This document shows positions 62,143-64,000 of a DNA stretch of 64,000 nucleotides, one piece after another. The stretch's first letter is position 1, and each line of letters begins with the position of its first letter. The DNA is from an uncultured Eubacteriales bacterium (lineage in GTDB: Bacteria; Bacillota; Clostridia; Oscillospirales; Acutalibacteraceae), in assembly GCA_900314355.1 (NCBI GenBank), contig OMUY01000038.1, positions 1 through 64,000 on the forward strand, read 5' to 3'. Both the position numbers and the translations under genes were made by a program. The notes under the pieces are model-generated. The model did no database searches and was not told the DNA's origin. It saw only the letters and a list, made by a program, of their open reading frames with translations.

Positions 62143-63216
62143 TTACAGCTCAATCAATTCTTTGTCAAGTTTTACAAGGTTTTCACATCCGTTAGAAGTT
62201 ATCACAGCTATATCTTCTATTCTGACTCCGAACTTTCCCGGCAGATAAATTCCGGGCTCACATGATATTACATTTCCCTGTCTCAATGTTTCACGTGAAA
62301 CAGGGGAGACGAACGGTCTTTCATGAATTTCCACTCCTACGCCGTGACCTGTCGAATGTCCGAAATATTTGCCGTATCCCGCATCTTCTATTACTTTTCT
62401 CGCGGCAAAGTCGGCGTCTTTGCATGTTACGCCTTCAGCATATACCGACAAAGCTTTTTTCTGAGCTTCAAGTACTGTTGAATAAATTTTTTTCTGTTCA
62501 TCGCTCACTTTTCCTACGGCAACTGTTCTCGTCGTATCTGAATGATATCCGCTTTTTACGGCTCCGTAATCTATCGTAATAAAATCGCCGTATTCTATTT
62601 TTTTGTCTGTCGGAACAGCGTGCGGCATTGACGAATTTTTTCCGCTCGCCATTATGGTGTCAAAAGACAGCGCGTCCGCTCCCATTGAAAGCATGTAATA
62701 GTCTAATTTCAGTTGAGCTTCTTTTTCCGTCATTCCCGGCTTGATTTCGCCCAAAAATTTATCAAGAGCTTTTTCGGCTATTTCTTGCGCGGAAATAATT
62801 TTCTGGATTTCGGTTTTATTTTTGACGCTTCTCAAAGTATTTACAGCCACATCGAGGCATCCGTCCGATATATATTCATAATCCCTCATTCCGGCTGCTT
62901 TTTTAAGATTGCTGAGCTGTAAAACAGTTATTCCGGCAGCTTCCACGGCAACAGTCTTTACATTTTCAGAATGGAGAAATTCCGCCATTTTCAGATTTAT
63001 ATCTGTTTTCTGCTCCTCGACTTCACAGTCTTTTATTACCGACTGCGCTTTTTCTATATACCTTGAATCTGTATAAAATTTAGATTTATCTCTTGTTATA
63101 AGAAGATATCCGTCAGAAGAGTCAAACCCGGTAAAATAAAATCTGTTTATCTCTGTGATAATAAGCGCGGCGTCTGCTTTTTCAGGCAATATTTTCATCA
63201 ATTTATCAATATACAT
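62143..63216 (-). CDS. M24 Xaa-Pro aminopeptidase/dipeptidase
   Basis: Metal-dependent peptidase that removes N-terminal residues before proline; 357 residues, the two-domain form. A creatinase-like N-domain (residues 1-~125) is followed by the pita-bread catalytic domain with ligands in ITIDYGAVKSGYHSDTTRTV, HSTGHGVGVEIHERPF, CEPGIYLPGKFGVRIED. It begins 17 bp after the recF stop with GAGGAAC before the ATG and is probably in the recF transcript. A parS palindrome lies within the coding sequence, where it encodes VSRET. Aminopeptidase versus dipeptidase cannot be decided by eye. Confidence 0.92.
   Translation of the reverse strand: MYIDKLMKILPEKADAALIITEINRFYFTGFDSSDGYLLITRDKSKFYTDSRYIEKAQSVIKDCEVEEQKTDINLKMAEFLHSENVKTVAVEAAGITVLQLSNLKKAAGMRDYEYISDGCLDVAVNTLRSVKNKTEIQKIISAQEIAEKALDKFLGEIKPGMTEKEAQLKLDYYMLSMGADALSFDTIMASGKNSSMPHAVPTDKKIEYGDFITIDYGAVKSGYHSDTTRTVAVGKVSDEQKKIYSTVLEAQKKALSVYAEGVTCKDADFAARKVIEDAGYGKYFGHSTGHGVGVEIHERPFVSPVSRETLRQGNVISCEPGIYLPGKFGVRIEDIAVITSNGCENLVKLDKELIEL
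62287..62302. other. parS chromosome-partition site 2
   Basis: TGTTTCACGTGAAACA, identical to the site at 61135-61150, lies inside the M24 peptidase gene. ParB sites within genes near oriC are known in B. subtilis. The 1.15-kb spacing of two perfect copies supports an origin-proximal ParB loading zone. Confidence 0.93.
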
Positions 63217-63233
63217 TTTTATTGTTCCTCTTA

Positions 63234-64000
63234 TTAATAAATTTTCTCGCTTATAATTTTTCCGTTCTCTATTTCAAAAGCTTTGCCGCCTGTCAGTTTC
63301 AAAACGGTTTTTGGATCGCAGCAAGTAATAAAAACCTGCCATTTATCGAGATGATTCATTATAAAATCCTGTCTTGACATGTCAAGCTCACTCATGACGT
63401 CGTCTAAAAGAGCTATCGGCCTTTCCCCTGTCATTTCGTAAATTATCTGCGATTCTCCCAATTTCATCGACAATGCGGCGGATCTCTGCTGGCCTTGCGA
63501 ACCGAATTTTTTAATCTCTATTGAATTTATAATAATATCAATATCGTCTCTGTGCGGTCCGAAATTTGTAGTGCCAGATTTTATATCGGCAAATCTCGAT
63601 TTTATCAATTTATCATTTAGAAAAAAATCGTCTTTATCTTCGGAACCGTTATCGCCTTTCTGCGAGTAAATAAGTTTTAATTCCTCTTTGCCAGATGATA
63701 TTCCAAGATGAATATCTCCGGCTGTTTCAGACAATTTATCAAGATATTTTTTTCTTTCGGATATAATTACTTCGGCTTTTTGGATTAATTTTTTGTCCCA
63801 TATGTCAAGAAGCTCTTCGCCTGTGCCTGCCATGTATATATCCTTGAGAGTCTGATTTCTCTGCTTCAAAATTTTATTGTATTCTCTCAAACATGATGTA
63901 AACGCCGGTTTTATCTGACAAATCGCCGAATCGAGAAACTTTCTCCTCTCGTTCGGTCCTCCTTTTATAAGTGACATATAGGAAGGCGAAAAAACAACCG
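63234..64000 (-). CDS. recF: DNA replication and repair protein RecF (N-terminus cut by window edge)
   Basis: SMC-like ATPase that loads RecA at gaps. Only the C-terminal ~255 residues are inside the window; the frame stays open to base 64000, and VVFSPSYMSLIKGGPNERRKFLD corresponds to the RecF middle, so the start lies beyond the edge. Visible are the signature GSQGQQRSAALSMKLGES and the Walker B LLDDVMSELD. In most bacteria recF follows dnaA-dnaN near oriC, so those genes and the origin should lie to the right. Confidence 0.95.
   Translation of the reverse strand, partial: VVFSPSYMSLIKGGPNERRKFLDSAICQIKPAFTSCLREYNKILKQRNQTLKDIYMAGTGEELLDIWDKKLIQKAEVIISERKKYLDKLSETAGDIHLGISSGKEELKLIYSQKGDNGSEDKDDFFLNDKLIKSRFADIKSGTTNFGPHRDDIDIIINSIEIKKFGSQGQQRSAALSMKLGESQIIYEMTGERPIALLDDVMSELDMSRQDFIMNHLDKWQVFITCCDPKTVLKLTGGKAFEIENGKIISEKIY

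Overview
The window looks like a chromosomal segment from a low-to-moderate GC Gram-positive bacterium of the Bacillota, most likely class Clostridia and perhaps the Ruminococcaceae/Oscillospiraceae side (inference). Reasons: a complete Gram-positive order S10-spc-alpha ribosomal cluster with zinc-type S14, SepF and DivIVA division proteins, a YlbF-family protein, a split transketolase, AGGAGG-type ribosome binding sites and a PyrR-type pyrimidine attenuator. recF at the right edge and two perfect 16-bp parS sites at 61.1 and 62.3 kb place the right end close to oriC. Almost everything is transcribed leftward, away from that presumed origin; only 53.8-61.1 kb runs rightward.

Layout. 0.1-16.4 kb (minus): a long run from a consensus-like promoter at 16.4 kb, ylbF-mutS-mutL-miaA-HlyD-like-yggS-sepF-divIVA-lspA-rluD-metallophosphoesterase-transketolase (two subunits)-rhaD, closed by a terminator at 0.13 kb. 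It mixes mismatch repair, tRNA modification, cell-division placement, lipoprotein maturation and carbon metabolism. 16.6-33.0 kb (minus): the S10-spc-alpha supercluster from rpsJ to rplQ, including secY, adk, map, infA and a KOW protein, with its promoter at 33.0 kb, a ~380-nt leader and a terminator at 16.6 kb. 33.2-35.0 kb (minus): a uracil permease gene behind a PyrR-type attenuator.

35.1-53.3 kb (minus): one 18-kb gene for a ~6030-residue secreted protein. It has a signal peptide, a ~1000-residue unique N-terminal region, ten copies of a ~450-585-residue predicted-helical module (the last eight alternating in two subtypes, so a ~1000-residue super-repeat), and a cationic amphipathic C-terminal helix. 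I do not recognise the module.

53.8-60.2 kb (plus): two overlapping genes from a consensus promoter. The first (791 aa) is an unrecognised helical protein with a duplicated lysine-rich tail. The second (1354 aa) reads as a degenerate kinase, a Rossmann domain, a RyR-like segment, and a Card1/DUF1887-like CARF plus PD-(D/E)XK nuclease. No CRISPR locus is present. This pair is the best candidate for an undescribed system, perhaps nucleotide-sensing or defence (inference). A NudC-type NAD/NADH pyrophosphatase gene follows on the same strand.

61.2-64.0 kb (minus): recF (cut by the window edge), an M24 aminopeptidase gene containing one parS site, and a zinc-ribbon membrane protein; the other parS site abuts the terminator between the convergent genes.
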